Of a DNA stretch of 64,000 nt, positions 8,101 to 17,075 are shown piece after piece; positions within the stretch are counted from its first letter, which is position 1; each line of letters opens with the position of its first letter. Source of the DNA: Treponema pedis (GTDB lineage Bacteria; Spirochaetota; Spirochaetia; Treponematales; Treponemataceae); the NCBI RefSeq assembly GCF_017161325.1, contig NZ_CP045670.1:496001-560000 (forward strand), written 5' to 3'. Position numbers and translations under genes: made by a program. The notes below the pieces were generated by a model, which searched no databases, had not been told where the DNA came from, and saw only the letters and a program-made list of their open reading frames with translations.

Positions 8101-9285
8101 ATGACTATTAGTATGAACATGGTTGAAACCATCGGCTTTTCGGTTATTTTATTGATACTGGGAAGATTTTTGAGAAAAAGGGTATCTTTTTTTTCCAAGT
8201 ATTGCATTCCTGCGCCCGTAATAGGCGGCTTTTTGTTTGCAATTTTACATCTTGTATTGCGCAGCCAAAAAATTATGTATATAGAATTCGATGATACGCT
8301 TCGTCCGTTTTTTATGACAATATTTTTTACTACGGTAGGTTTTAATGCAAGTATCGATACATTAAAAAAAGGCGGGCTTATGACCGCTAAATTTTTAGCA
8401 GCCGCAATAATTTTAGCAGCCCTGCAAAATGTGATTGCGGTTGCACTTGCCCCCGTGTTAAAAATACACCCGCTTTTGGCATTGATGACGGGTGCCGCCC
8501 CTATGACGGGCGGACACGGTACTGCCGCGGGGATAGCACCCACTGTAGAGGCAATGGGAATGACGGGAGCGGAAGCGGTTGCAATAGCGGCCGCGACTTT
8601 CGGTTTGCTGGCGGGGTCTTTATTGGGAGGCCCCATAGCGAACAGGTTGATAAATAAGTATAAGTTTTCAACAAAGCATGAAAATATAAAAATACTTGTA
8701 GATGATGAAGAAGTTCATGCAGACTTAAATGCATCGAAATTTTTAAACGCTTTTTTTTATATTTTAATTACAATGTGGCTTGGAATATATGTTTCACGGC
8801 TTATAGGAAAAACCGGTTTATTATTTCCGACATATATAGGAGCTATGGTTGTAGGTGTTATTTTGCGTAACGTTTTTGAAAATACAAAATTAAAAGTACC
8901 TATGAATGAAGTTGCCGTTTTAAGCGATGTTTCTCTTACCCTTTTTCTTGCTATGGCATTAATGACGTTAAAATTATGGGAGTTGGCGTCTCTTGCAATT
9001 CCTATGGTGATTTTACTTTTAGCTCAAGTTATTCTTGCCGTGGTGTTTATTTATTTTATTACATTTAGAATAATGGGTAAAAATTACGATTCCGCCGTTT
9101 TATGCGCAGGGCATTGCGGTTTCGGAATGGGAGCCACTCCGAACGGAATGGCAAATATGCAGTCGGTATGCGAAAGATTCGGAGATTCAAAAGTCGCATT
9201 TTTTGTACTGCCTTTAGTAGGTTCTCTTTTTATAGATTTTTTTAACGGAGCGCAAATTACATTATTTATAAATTTGTTTAAATAA
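8101..9285 (+). CDS. gltS: Sodium/glutamate symporter, GltS family
   Basis: Integral membrane Na+/glutamate symporter of 394 residues, the usual length (about 400). About ten to twelve hydrophobic segments are visible. Both family signatures are present: GAAPMTGGHGTAAGIAPTVE (about 130-150), the first re-entrant loop, and its C-terminal counterpart GHCGFGMGATPNGMANMQSV (about 340-360). A start with AGGGGG a few bases upstream supports ATG 8101. It is monocistronic, with a promoter at 8003-8031 and a hairpin at 9318-9359. It would bring in glutamate as nitrogen or energy source. Confidence 0.9.
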   Translation: MTISMNMVETIGFSVILLILGRFLRKRVSFFSKYCIPAPVIGGFLFAILHLVLRSQKIMYIEFDDTLRPFFMTIFFTTVGFNASIDTLKKGGLMTAKFLAAAIILAALQNVIAVALAPVLKIHPLLALMTGAAPMTGGHGTAAGIAPTVEAMGMTGAEAVAIAAATFGLLAGSLLGGPIANRLINKYKFSTKHENIKILVDDEEVHADLNASKFLNAFFYILITMWLGIYVSRLIGKTGLLFPTYIGAMVVGVILRNVFENTKLKVPMNEVAVLSDVSLTLFLAMALMTLKLWELASLAIPMVILLLAQVILAVVFIYFITFRIMGKNYDSAVLCAGHCGFGMGATPNGMANMQSVCERFGDSKVAFFVLPLVGSLFIDFFNGAQITLFINLFK

Positions 9286-9317
9286 ATTTAATTTATCGCA
9301 TAATTTGCACTGAAGAC

Positions 9318-9359
9318 GGCGGTTAAACCGTTTTAATCGGTTTGACTGCCCGTGTTTTT
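9318..9359 (+). terminator. Terminator-like hairpin after gltS
   Basis: Imperfect 13-bp stem GGCGGTTAAACCG / CGGTTTGACTGCC around a 7-base loop, followed by a five-T run at 9355-9359. Confidence 0.6.
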
Positions 9360-9798
9360 GTCAAAATAATTTACTTTAAAGAAGGTGAAATCTTATATTT
9401 AACTGTTTTTTATCCTAAATCTAACCGTTTAAACGGGGCATCGTTCCTCCTGCTTTGAGGGGCGATAGACCTCGTTTTATTTTTTAGGTCTAAAAAAAAC
9501 TTCTCGGATATGTTTTTACAAGACCTTTATAATCAATCAATACCGTTTTTATGGGAGTTCCTCCCTGTTTCGCTTTTTATAGATTTAAATATATCTTCTT
9601 CAACAGTATCCTGAGTATCCTGCGTTCGGACTTTCTTCGGCTGAAAACTTCACGTTAATTGCGCGGTACCCGGAACACTCGGCAAGGCTTTACACCCTGC
9701 TTATTTTTTTCAATTTTTGATAAATGAAATTCTCATAAATTTAAACCGTGTCCGTTTAAAAAAGTTCCGTTTATACGTTTATATTTTAAAATTTCCTA
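9360..9798. other. Intergenic stretch with no supported gene
   Basis: About 440 bases between the gltS terminator and the ABC/ECF operon promoter. All frames carry frequent stops. Short pieces such as a GGAGTTCCTCC palindrome near 9551-9561 and a minus-strand fragment reading GLVKTYPRSFF before a stop (about 9493) suggest decayed sequence. I could not assign them to a family. A GAAAGTCCG string on the minus strand is not enough for RNase P RNA. Confidence 0.4.
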
Positions 9799-9842
9799 TT
9801 GACAAAACTGTAAGATTTAAGTAACATAATTATGTTATGTTA
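9799..9842 (+). promoter_or_regulatory. Promoter and palindromic operator of the ABC/ECF importer operon
   Basis: TTGACA (9799-9804), 17-bp spacer and TAACAT (9822-9827). The -10 is the left half of a perfect 16-bp palindrome TAACATAATTATGTTA (9822-9837), and another ATGTTA follows at 9837-9842. A further TAACAT lies at 9871-9876. The same hexamers make up the inverted repeat at the TetR gene start (7246-7266), although with different spacing. The leader to the first gene is about 160 nt and includes CCGTTA/TAACGG pairing segments near 9900-9940. Confidence 0.65.
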
Positions 9843-9993
9843 GAAGTGGTTGATAAACCGCTTATTTACGTAACATGCGGATTAAATAAAGACTCCGTTC
9901 CGCCGTTAATGACCGGTTCCTTGTACGGAATAACGGAAAAATAAACGGCCGGCGGGGCTTTACGGTAAAAATATAGGATAGCGGGAGATATTT

Positions 9994-11754
9994 ATGTTAA
10001 AACATTATTTTGCCTTGTCGGACAAGGGTTCGCGCGACTTGAATACGGCGGTTGTTATTGCAGCCCTTGGGAATTTATTTTTGATTGTGCCGCTCGCTCT
10101 TGCCTTGTATGCCTTGCAGGAACTTTTAAAACCGCTTGAGGGTGGGACGGCAAAAACGATAAACCCGTGGCTGCTTTCGGGTATTGCCGTATTGATTATC
10201 GCCGTGCTCTTTTTGCTTGAAAAGTTCAAGTATCGTAAAACCTTTAATACTTGTTATGAAGAGTCGGCTAATGTGCGTATTTCGCTTGCGGAAACTATCC
10301 GCAAACTGCCCCTTTCGTACTTCGGGAAAAAGGACTTATCCGATTTGACGGTAACGCTTTTAAACGATGTTACTACAATGGAACACGCAATCGGGCATAC
10401 GGGGGCGGAACTTTTAGGCGCAGCCGTTTCAATCATCGTATCGGCGGCAATGCTTGCCTTTTTCGACCGGCGTATGACGGCGGCTCTTTTTATCTTTGCG
10501 TTTATCGGTTTTTTGCTGGTATACGGTTCGCGTTTCGTTGCCCGCCGCCGCGCCGTGTACGTCAACTCCCTTCAGCTCGGTGTGTACAATTCAATTCAAC
10601 AGCTGCTGGATACCATTAAGGTGCTTAAATCTTCCGATAAAAAAGAAGACTATGTGGAGCGTACAAAGGCGGCTATTGCACATGCTACCAAAGAAGCGAC
10701 AAAGGCGGAATTCCTTGTCGGGGCTATTATGATCGGCTCCGTTATCGTTATCCGCTTCGGCTTTCCGCTGGTTATTGCCGTAGGTGCGATACTGTTTGCG
10801 CGCGGAGAACTTCCGCTTTTTACCTATCTCGTCTTTCTGTTAATTGCGGGGCGGATTTTTGAGCCGCTGACGACCGTCTTCATGCTTCTCGGCGAGTTTT
10901 TTTATGCCCGTACCGCCGTTGAACGCCAACAGGAAATTATCAACTATCCCGCCCAAACGGGAAGCGAAACCTTTCAGCCGCAAGGCTACGATATTCAGTA
11001 TGATAACGTTTCTTTTTCATACAATGATGAAAACAATGATGAAAAAGGACACGAAACGGTGCACGGTATCAGCTTTACCGCAAAGCAGGGAAAAATAACC
11101 GCCCTGGTGGGGCACTCCGGCTGCGGAAAGTCCACCGTTGCCCGCCTTGCTGCACGGTTTTGGGACATCTCATCGGGTACGGTGCGGCTCGGCGGTGTAG
11201 ATGTTTCTACCGTTGAGCCTGAAACGCTTTTGACGGCGTTTTCCATTGTGTTTCAAGATGTGGTGCTGTTTAACGACAGCGTATACAACAATATCCTTAT
11301 CGGTAAACAGGAGGCGAGCCGCGAAGAAGTGATAGCCGCCGCAAAGGCAGCACAATGCCATGAGTTTATTTTACAGCTGCCGCAAGGCTACGACACGGTT
11401 ATCGGCGAAAACGGCTACACGCTTTCAGGCGGCGAGCGTCAGCGACTTTCCATTGCCCGCGCCCTTTTAAAAGATGCTCCGGTTATTCTGCTTGACGAAG
11501 CAACCGCCGCCCTCGACCCGGAAAACGAAACGCTCATTCAAGAAGCCTTGAGTACCCTCGTTAAAGACAAAACGGTTATCGTTATCGCGCATCGGCTGCG
11601 CACGATTGAACATGCCGATACAATCATCGTGTTAAAAGACGGTACAATTGAAGCGATGGGGACGCACGAAGAGCTGATGAAAGGCGACTCATCGTATCCG
11701 GTGATGTACAAGCTGCAAAAAGAAAGTGCGGAATGGGAAATAACGCATGATTAG
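9994..11754 (+). CDS. Exporter-fold ABC half-transporter (TMD-NBD), first of a pair
   Basis: A 586-residue half-transporter. Six transmembrane segments occupy about residues 20-310. The ATPase domain follows, with Walker A GHSGCGKST, Q-loop in FQDVVLFNDS, signature LSGGERQR, Walker B VILLDEATAALDP and H-loop VIAHRL. The fold is that of exporters. However, it begins an operon containing a complete ECF importer and ending in a second half-transporter, an arrangement resembling the IrtA/IrtB and YbtP/YbtQ siderophore importers. The two proteins probably form a heterodimer. The gene has a GC-rich look and different codon choice compared with its neighbours. GGGAG before ATG 9994 supports the start. 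Substrate unknown. Confidence 0.85.
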   Translation: MLKHYFALSDKGSRDLNTAVVIAALGNLFLIVPLALALYALQELLKPLEGGTAKTINPWLLSGIAVLIIAVLFLLEKFKYRKTFNTCYEESANVRISLAETIRKLPLSYFGKKDLSDLTVTLLNDVTTMEHAIGHTGAELLGAAVSIIVSAAMLAFFDRRMTAALFIFAFIGFLLVYGSRFVARRRAVYVNSLQLGVYNSIQQLLDTIKVLKSSDKKEDYVERTKAAIAHATKEATKAEFLVGAIMIGSVIVIRFGFPLVIAVGAILFARGELPLFTYLVFLLIAGRIFEPLTTVFMLLGEFFYARTAVERQQEIINYPAQTGSETFQPQGYDIQYDNVSFSYNDENNDEKGHETVHGISFTAKQGKITALVGHSGCGKSTVARLAARFWDISSGTVRLGGVDVSTVEPETLLTAFSIVFQDVVLFNDSVYNNILIGKQEASREEVIAAAKAAQCHEFILQLPQGYDTVIGENGYTLSGGERQRLSIARALLKDAPVILLDEATAALDPENETLIQEALSTLVKDKTVIVIAHRLRTIEHADTIIVLKDGTIEAMGTHEELMKGDSSYPVMYKLQKESAEWEITHD

Positions 11755-11792
11755 TAGGTATGCCGTTACACACTATATTTTGGAGGTTATAT

Positions 11793-12374
11793 ATGAATAA
11801 TAAGTTGGTTTTAAAGGATTTTATAAATATCGCCATTTTCAGCGTTATTTATTTTGTAGGACTTTTTGTCGTCGGAACGCCGCTCGGATTTTTGGTTGTT
11901 ACTTATACGGCCTTTCCGTTTGCGGCAAGTTTAATTTTGGGTATTGTTGCGATGTTCCTTTTAGCAAAATGTCCGAAGCCCTTTGCATTGTTTATTTTTG
12001 CCGCTTTACCTGGGTGTCTTATGACGCTGATGGGGCACACGCCTGTGGTTGCCGCTCACTCGCTGCTTGTTGCAACCCTTGCCGAATTGGTACGTAAGCT
12101 CTTCGGCTACGATACCGTAAAGGGGAGCATAGCAGGGTATGCGGTTATGTCGCTTCATTTTTGCGGCGCTTTTTGGCAAATCTTTCTTTTAAAAGAGCAA
12201 TACTATGCCCTAACCGAAAAAATGATGGGCGCCGAATATGCAACGGAACTTGTGAGCCTGCCTTTGTGGATTATGCCGGTTCTGTACGTTACCGCTTTTA
12301 TCGGCGGAATACTCGGCGGGCTTTTAGGTGCAAAACTGTTAAAAAAACACTTTGCCAAAGCAGGGCTGGTGTAA
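11793..12374 (+). CDS. Trep_Strep-family (MptD-like) putative ECF S component
   Basis: A 193-residue integral membrane protein with about five or six hydrophobic segments. Its length, its Gly-rich loops (GTPLGFLVV, PLWIMPVLYVTAFIGG) and its position directly before an ECF T component and a double ATPase match the Trep_Strep family (PF09605), regarded as substrate-binding S components of energy-coupling-factor importers. The natural ligand of the family is not established. ATG 11793 is preceded by GGAGG at 11782-11786; the frame from 11760 has no such site. It follows the upstream ABC gene by 38 bases. Confidence 0.75.
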   Translation: MNNKLVLKDFINIAIFSVIYFVGLFVVGTPLGFLVVTYTAFPFAASLILGIVAMFLLAKCPKPFALFIFAALPGCLMTLMGHTPVVAAHSLLVATLAELVRKLFGYDTVKGSIAGYAVMSLHFCGAFWQIFLLKEQYYALTEKMMGAEYATELVSLPLWIMPVLYVTAFIGGILGGLLGAKLLKKHFAKAGLV

Positions 12375-12575
12375 TCGGTATTGAAAAGGATAAAGCCGTT
12401 ATTGGAAAACTGCGGACGTTCTAAGCGGGTAATAAAAACCCTTATCGGCATGCCTCGTACGCCTGCTTAAAAATCCGTAGCGGCAGATACATAAACCGCA
12501 GAGCATGCAAAGGAAGATTGCCGGCGCGCTCGGCACGGGAAGCTAAAAAAACTTTGCGGTTTAATTTAACGGGTA

Positions 12576-13283
12576 ATGATAATGAATGCGAAAAAATTAA
12601 TACTGGATCCGAGAACAAAATTATTTTTAGTGATTGCAATGGGGGCATCGATTACGATTGTCGTTCCGCTGTATGTAGAAATTTTAAGCATACTGCTTTT
12701 TGCGGTTTTGTTTATAACAAACGGGCAAATAAAGACGGCTGTAAAATTAACGGTTTTCTTTTTATTTCTTGCAAGTTTGACGTATGTACCGCATCATATT
12801 TCTTTCGTGCGGAATATCGTTTTACCGATTTCATTTATGGTACGTCGTTTTATGATGCCGATAGTTGCGGGTAAATATTTAATTGACTCAACTCCGGTCG
12901 GGCTTTTAATGAATGCCCTCGAAAAATTGAGGCTGCCGTATTCCCTTGTCATTACCCTTGCCGTTATGTTCCGCTTTTTCCCGACTTTAAGCGAAGAATA
13001 TGCGCATATCAAAAATGCCATGAAGATGCGCGGTATAGGTTTAAATATGCTGAATATTATACGCCGTCCGCTTTTAACCCTTGAATATGTAATGGTGCCG
13101 TTAATTTCTTCCGCTTCACGAATCGGCGATGAGCTTGCAGCGGCAGGACACACCAAGGGGGTCGATGCGCCTTTTAAAAAAATCAGATATAAAACGGCAC
13201 ATTTTACCGCCGCCGATGCCGTTATTTCCGGTTACATTATTGCGGTATTAGCGGCGGCCGTATTCTCGAGGGTAGCCATATGA
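12576..13283 (+). CDS. ECF transporter T component (CbiQ/EcfT-like)
   Basis: A 235-residue membrane protein that couples ATP hydrolysis to the S component. Several hydrophobic segments lie in the first 130 residues. The cytoplasmic coupling helices carry EcfT-type motifs: FFPTLSEEYAHIKNAMKMRG (about 148-167) and SASRIGDELAAAGHTKG (about 190-206), corresponding to the Ala-Arg-Gly coupling motifs. It lies 201 bases after the S component; the gap contains no supported gene. It overlaps the ATPase gene by four bases (ATGA), so the two are translationally coupled. ATG 12576 and ATG 12582 are both possible; a clear ribosome site is lacking. Confidence 0.8.
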   Translation: MIMNAKKLILDPRTKLFLVIAMGASITIVVPLYVEILSILLFAVLFITNGQIKTAVKLTVFFLFLASLTYVPHHISFVRNIVLPISFMVRRFMMPIVAGKYLIDSTPVGLLMNALEKLRLPYSLVITLAVMFRFFPTLSEEYAHIKNAMKMRGIGLNMLNIIRRPLLTLEYVMVPLISSASRIGDELAAAGHTKGVDAPFKKIRYKTAHFTAADAVISGYIIAVLAAAVFSRVAI

Positions 13284-14929
13284 CGGAAACTGCAATCGCA
13301 CTTGAAAATATTATGTTTGAGTATGGGGCTTCCAGTGGTTCGGAAAGTGCCGCCGTTTTAAACGGGGAGGGCGGTAGGGTTTCCGCAATAGACGGTGTTT
13401 CTTTTACCGTGCAAAAAGGCGAATGTCTTTTGCTTACCGGTATATCGGGCTGCGGAAAGACGAGTCTTTTGCGCCTTATCAACGGGTTAATTCCGCATTA
13501 TTACGAAGGCGCTCTTTTAGGTGAAATTACCGTCTCGGGGGAAAGTATTTTGCACAGACCCGTCTATGATATTTCAAAAAAAGTTTCAACCGTATTTCAA
13601 AATCCTAAATCGCAGTTTTTTAATTTGGATACCACTTCGGAAATTCTTTTTTTTCTTGAAAATATGGGAACCCGGTTTGAAAAAATGCATGAGCGGCTGA
13701 ACTTTGTTTCTCAATTTTTGCATATCGAACATTTGCTTGACCGCACTATTTTTAATCTTTCAGGCGGCGAAAAACAAATGATTGCCATTGCTTCGGCCCT
13801 GGCCTCCGATACTGATATTATTCTGTTTGATGAACCTACGGCAAATTTGGATATATTTTATATTGAAAAAATAAAAGAAGCCCTCCGGCTTTTAAAAGAA
13901 TCGGGCAAAACGCTCATTATAAGCGAGCACAGGTTGTATTTTCTTAAAGAGCTTATAGACCGTGTGCTCATTATTAAAGACGGAAAGATTGCATGTACCC
14001 TTTCAGGAAAAGCGTTTTCCGCCTTAACGGAAGAAAAACGCAAGGAACTTTTACTGCGCCCCATTGAGATGAATTGCACCGTTTTTAGCCGGAGCGCTGC
14101 AAACGCAGGCGTCCGTCATGAGCAGTCAGTCGGTGCTTGCGATTGCCGGGCAGGGCAGCTTATCATAGAAAATCTCATTTACCGGTTCCCGAAAGATACT
14201 AAAGACTTTCTTTCAGTGCAAAATGTAAAGATGGATTTCGGTAAGGTTATTGCACTGACCGGAAAAAACGGGCAGGGAAAAAGTACCCTTGCGCACTGTC
14301 TTACCGGTTTATTAAAAGCGCGTAAAGAGTGCGTTTCGGTAAACGGAAAAACCATCAATGCAAAACAGCGCTTGGCAATTTCATATATGGTTATGCAGGA
14401 TGTCGGGTATCAGCTTTTTACCGAAAGCGTTGAAGAAGAAATAACGCTGGGTAAAAATAAAAATCGTCTGCGAAAATATGTTTCGCCGTCTTCCGAATTG
14501 AAAGGCGAAAACAGTAAGGTAACCGGTTTCGGTTCGGAATTAAGTACGGAATCCGTTTTAGAAAAAATGCATTTAACCGACTTGAAAGACCGTCACCCGT
14601 TAAGTTTATCGGGCGGACAAAAACAGCGCGTCGCTATCGGCTCTTCGGTCAGCTCGGGAGCGAACATTATTATCATGGACGAGCCTACAAGCGGAATGGA
14701 TTATTTTCATATGAAAGAAACCGCAGCGCTGATAAATACACTTCGCTCTCCCGAAAGGCTTATTCTGATTATCAGCCATGACTTCGAATTTTTAAGTCTT
14801 ACCGCCGATGAAATTATCGTCATGGAAAAAGGAGCGGTGCTTTCACATGCGCCATTTACCGAAGCGGAAGCGGAAAGAGTGTTTGAGTATTTAAAAACCT
14901 TAACGATTACTATAAATAACAGTATTTAA
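13280..14929 (+). CDS. ECF transporter double ATPase (two fused ABC domains, EcfA1A2/CbiO-like)
   Basis: A 549-residue cytoplasmic protein with two complete ABC domains that energise the ECF module. Domain 1 (about 1-255) has TGISGCGKTSL, LSGGEKQM and DIILFDEPTANLD. Domain 2 (about 285-545) has TGKNGQGKSTL, LSGGQKQRV and IIIMDEPTSGMD. Both Q-loops have the ECF-type context (VFQNPKSQFF and MQDVGYQLF). The start overlaps the T-component stop by four bases. Together with the S and T genes it forms a complete group-II-like ECF importer, unusual here in sitting between two exporter-fold half-transporters. Confidence 0.85.
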   Translation: MTETAIALENIMFEYGASSGSESAAVLNGEGGRVSAIDGVSFTVQKGECLLLTGISGCGKTSLLRLINGLIPHYYEGALLGEITVSGESILHRPVYDISKKVSTVFQNPKSQFFNLDTTSEILFFLENMGTRFEKMHERLNFVSQFLHIEHLLDRTIFNLSGGEKQMIAIASALASDTDIILFDEPTANLDIFYIEKIKEALRLLKESGKTLIISEHRLYFLKELIDRVLIIKDGKIACTLSGKAFSALTEEKRKELLLRPIEMNCTVFSRSAANAGVRHEQSVGACDCRAGQLIIENLIYRFPKDTKDFLSVQNVKMDFGKVIALTGKNGQGKSTLAHCLTGLLKARKECVSVNGKTINAKQRLAISYMVMQDVGYQLFTESVEEEITLGKNKNRLRKYVSPSSELKGENSKVTGFGSELSTESVLEKMHLTDLKDRHPLSLSGGQKQRVAIGSSVSSGANIIIMDEPTSGMDYFHMKETAALINTLRSPERLILIISHDFEFLSLTADEIIVMEKGAVLSHAPFTEAEAERVFEYLKTLTITINNSI

Positions 14930-14946
14930 ATGAAGGAGAGTTATAT

Positions 14947-17022
14947 ATGAAACAAACAAAAAAACAGGAGCGGCCGAAAAGTGTTGTAAGCCGCATATTG
15001 GCGTATGCGGGGAAGCATAAGATTTTCATTTATTTTTCGCTTTTTTTGTCGGCACTCAGTACGATTGCGATGCTTGTTCCCTACATTACCGTTTTTTATG
15101 TGATGCGCGAAATTATTTCCGCGTACGGAACGGGGAACCTTGCGGATATTCATCGGATTCTTGTTTACGGGCTTACCGCACTCGCCTCAGCAGCAGCGGG
15201 TTTTTTGCTGTATTTCGGGGCGCTTATGTGTTCGCATATTACCGCTTTTAATTTGATGGGAAACCTTACGATGCGTTTAACGGAAACCTTTGCGCGTCTT
15301 CCCGTCGGCTGGCACACCGTTCACGCAAGCGGAACCGCTCGCAAGGTGTTTGAAAAAAACGTCGGTTCACTTGAAGGGCTTATTGCGCACATGCTTCCCG
15401 ATACGATACAAAATACCGTTTCGCCCCTTGCTCTTCTTTTTTTAATGTTCTTTTATGATTGGCGTTTCGCTCTTATCTCGCTGTTGCCGCCGGTGATTGC
15501 CTTTGTGCTGCAATCCGCATTGATGGGGCTATCGCGGAAAACCAACTTTATGCAAAATTACGAAAACGCTCTCGAAAAAATGAACAGCGCAGGCACCGAA
15601 TATATCCGCGGCATTGCGGTTATTAAAACCTTTAACCAATCGGTACATCGCTTTAAAGATTTTTATTCTTCAATTATCAATTACCGCAATTATGTGCTGG
15701 CCTATTCCATGTCGTGGGAAAACGGCTATTCGGCCTTTTTGTCGCTTCTTAAAGCGGGCTTTGTCTTTTTAGTACCCGCCGCCTTGCTTCTGCCCTCATC
15801 TGCAAGTACGGGTGAAACGTATATCCGTTTTTTGTACGGTTTTATTTTCTACCTTTCGCTTTCGCCGGTTATGTATACGATGATGATGAAAATAATGTAC
15901 GGCTCGCAGCTTAAAATCCAGGGCGGGGAAGCGCTTAACCGTATTGAAGCGATTTTGAACGAAAAACCCGTGCCGGAACCGGAAAGCTCCGTTATGCCTG
16001 TCCGCTTTGATATTGCGTTTAAAGATGTCGTGTTTTCGTATAAAGATACGGGCGCAGTGCAAACGGGAGGTACTGCCGAAAACGGCGGAAATGCGAAACC
16101 TGCTGAAAATTCCGTATGGGATAAAGATGCCGTACCACCGGGAGGAACCGATGCCGGTGCGCAAGAGGAAGCCGCTGCGAAAAGCCCGACAGCCGCTTCC
16201 TATCATACGATTAACGGCATAACGCTCACCGTGCCGGAACACTCGTTTACCGCCCTTGTCGGACCTTCAGGCGGCGGAAAGACGACCCTCGTTAATTTGC
16301 TCGGACGCTTTTGGGAACTTGATTCGGGTTCTATTGCAATCGGAGGAGTCAACATCACCGATATAAAAACCGATGACCTTATGCACCTTATCGCCTTTGT
16401 GTTCCAAGAAAATAAACTCTTTAAAGAAAGTATTTTTGAAAATATCCGCTACGGTAAAAAAGATGCCTCACGCGAAGAAGTGCTTGAGGTGCTTCGCAAG
16501 GCGGAATGTACGGATATTATCGAAAAACTTCCGAACGGTATTGACACGGTGTACGGTACACAGGGTACCTACCTTTCAGGCGGCGAGGCGCAGCGGCTTG
16601 CCATAGCCCGTGCCCTTTTACAAGACGCGCCGATTGTCGTACTTGATGAAGCGACGAGCTTTGCCGATGCCGAAAACGAGCACAAAATTAAAAAGACGTT
16701 CAGCGCACTTTTAAAAAATAAAACCGTTATTATGATTGCTCATCGTCTTTCCTCCGTCGTCAATGCGGAAAATATTTGCCTCATCGATAAGGGGCGTATT
16801 GCCGAACAGGGAACGCACATAGAGCTTTTGGAACGGAACGGCATGTACGCAAAGATGTGGCGCAATTTCCAAACGGGTATTAACTGGAAGCTTGCGGGGG
16901 AGGGGAAAACTTGTAATCGCTCGTTAACAACGGATTTAATTTGCACCGTTCTTAATAAGTTTTTGTTTTATAAAAACTTATTAAGAATCAGCTATAGTTT
17001 TTTTAGACGAGGCACCTTTTAA
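14947..17022 (+). CDS. Exporter-fold ABC half-transporter, second of a pair, with linker insertion and extended C-terminus
   Basis: A 691-residue partner of the half-transporter at 9994. Six transmembrane segments lie within about 1-315. ATPase motifs are GPSGGGKTT, FVFQENKLFKES, LSGGEAQRL, VVLDEATSFADAEN and MIAHRL. Two oddities are visible. First, about 55 Gly/Ala/Glu-rich residues (about 365-420) interrupt the start of the ATPase domain between FKDVVFSYKDT and YHTINGITL. Second, the normal family end near NWKLAGEG is followed by about 35 unrelated residues, encoded partly by a 14-bp-arm inverted repeat (16951-16985). A lost stop codon is likely. GGAG (14934-14937) precedes ATG 14947, and the 17-bp gap to the ECF ATPase argues for one operon. 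Confidence 0.83.
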   Translation: MKQTKKQERPKSVVSRILAYAGKHKIFIYFSLFLSALSTIAMLVPYITVFYVMREIISAYGTGNLADIHRILVYGLTALASAAAGFLLYFGALMCSHITAFNLMGNLTMRLTETFARLPVGWHTVHASGTARKVFEKNVGSLEGLIAHMLPDTIQNTVSPLALLFLMFFYDWRFALISLLPPVIAFVLQSALMGLSRKTNFMQNYENALEKMNSAGTEYIRGIAVIKTFNQSVHRFKDFYSSIINYRNYVLAYSMSWENGYSAFLSLLKAGFVFLVPAALLLPSSASTGETYIRFLYGFIFYLSLSPVMYTMMMKIMYGSQLKIQGGEALNRIEAILNEKPVPEPESSVMPVRFDIAFKDVVFSYKDTGAVQTGGTAENGGNAKPAENSVWDKDAVPPGGTDAGAQEEAAAKSPTAASYHTINGITLTVPEHSFTALVGPSGGGKTTLVNLLGRFWELDSGSIAIGGVNITDIKTDDLMHLIAFVFQENKLFKESIFENIRYGKKDASREEVLEVLRKAECTDIIEKLPNGIDTVYGTQGTYLSGGEAQRLAIARALLQDAPIVVLDEATSFADAENEHKIKKTFSALLKNKTVIMIAHRLSSVVNAENICLIDKGRIAEQGTHIELLERNGMYAKMWRNFQTGINWKLAGEGKTCNRSLTTDLICTVLNKFLFYKNLLRISYSFFRRGTF
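16951..16985. repeat. Perfect 14-bp inverted repeat inside the ABC gene 3' end
   Basis: CTTAATAAGTTTTT and its exact complement around a 7-base loop. It lies within the C-terminal extension of the upstream ABC protein and may be a former terminator or small-element remnant. A second imperfect hairpin (17011-17049) follows and spans the stop codon, where it can end transcription between convergent genes. Confidence 0.6.
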
Positions 17023-17075
17023 ACCTCCAATCGGGTTTTTAAAGATGCCATAAAATAATCCGTCTTTTTTAATAC

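Noticed and set aside
9600-9720. Minus-strand GAAAGTCCG string resembling the start of RNase P RNA
   Set aside because: Only this short match is present; the other conserved RNase P elements and an overall fold are missing.
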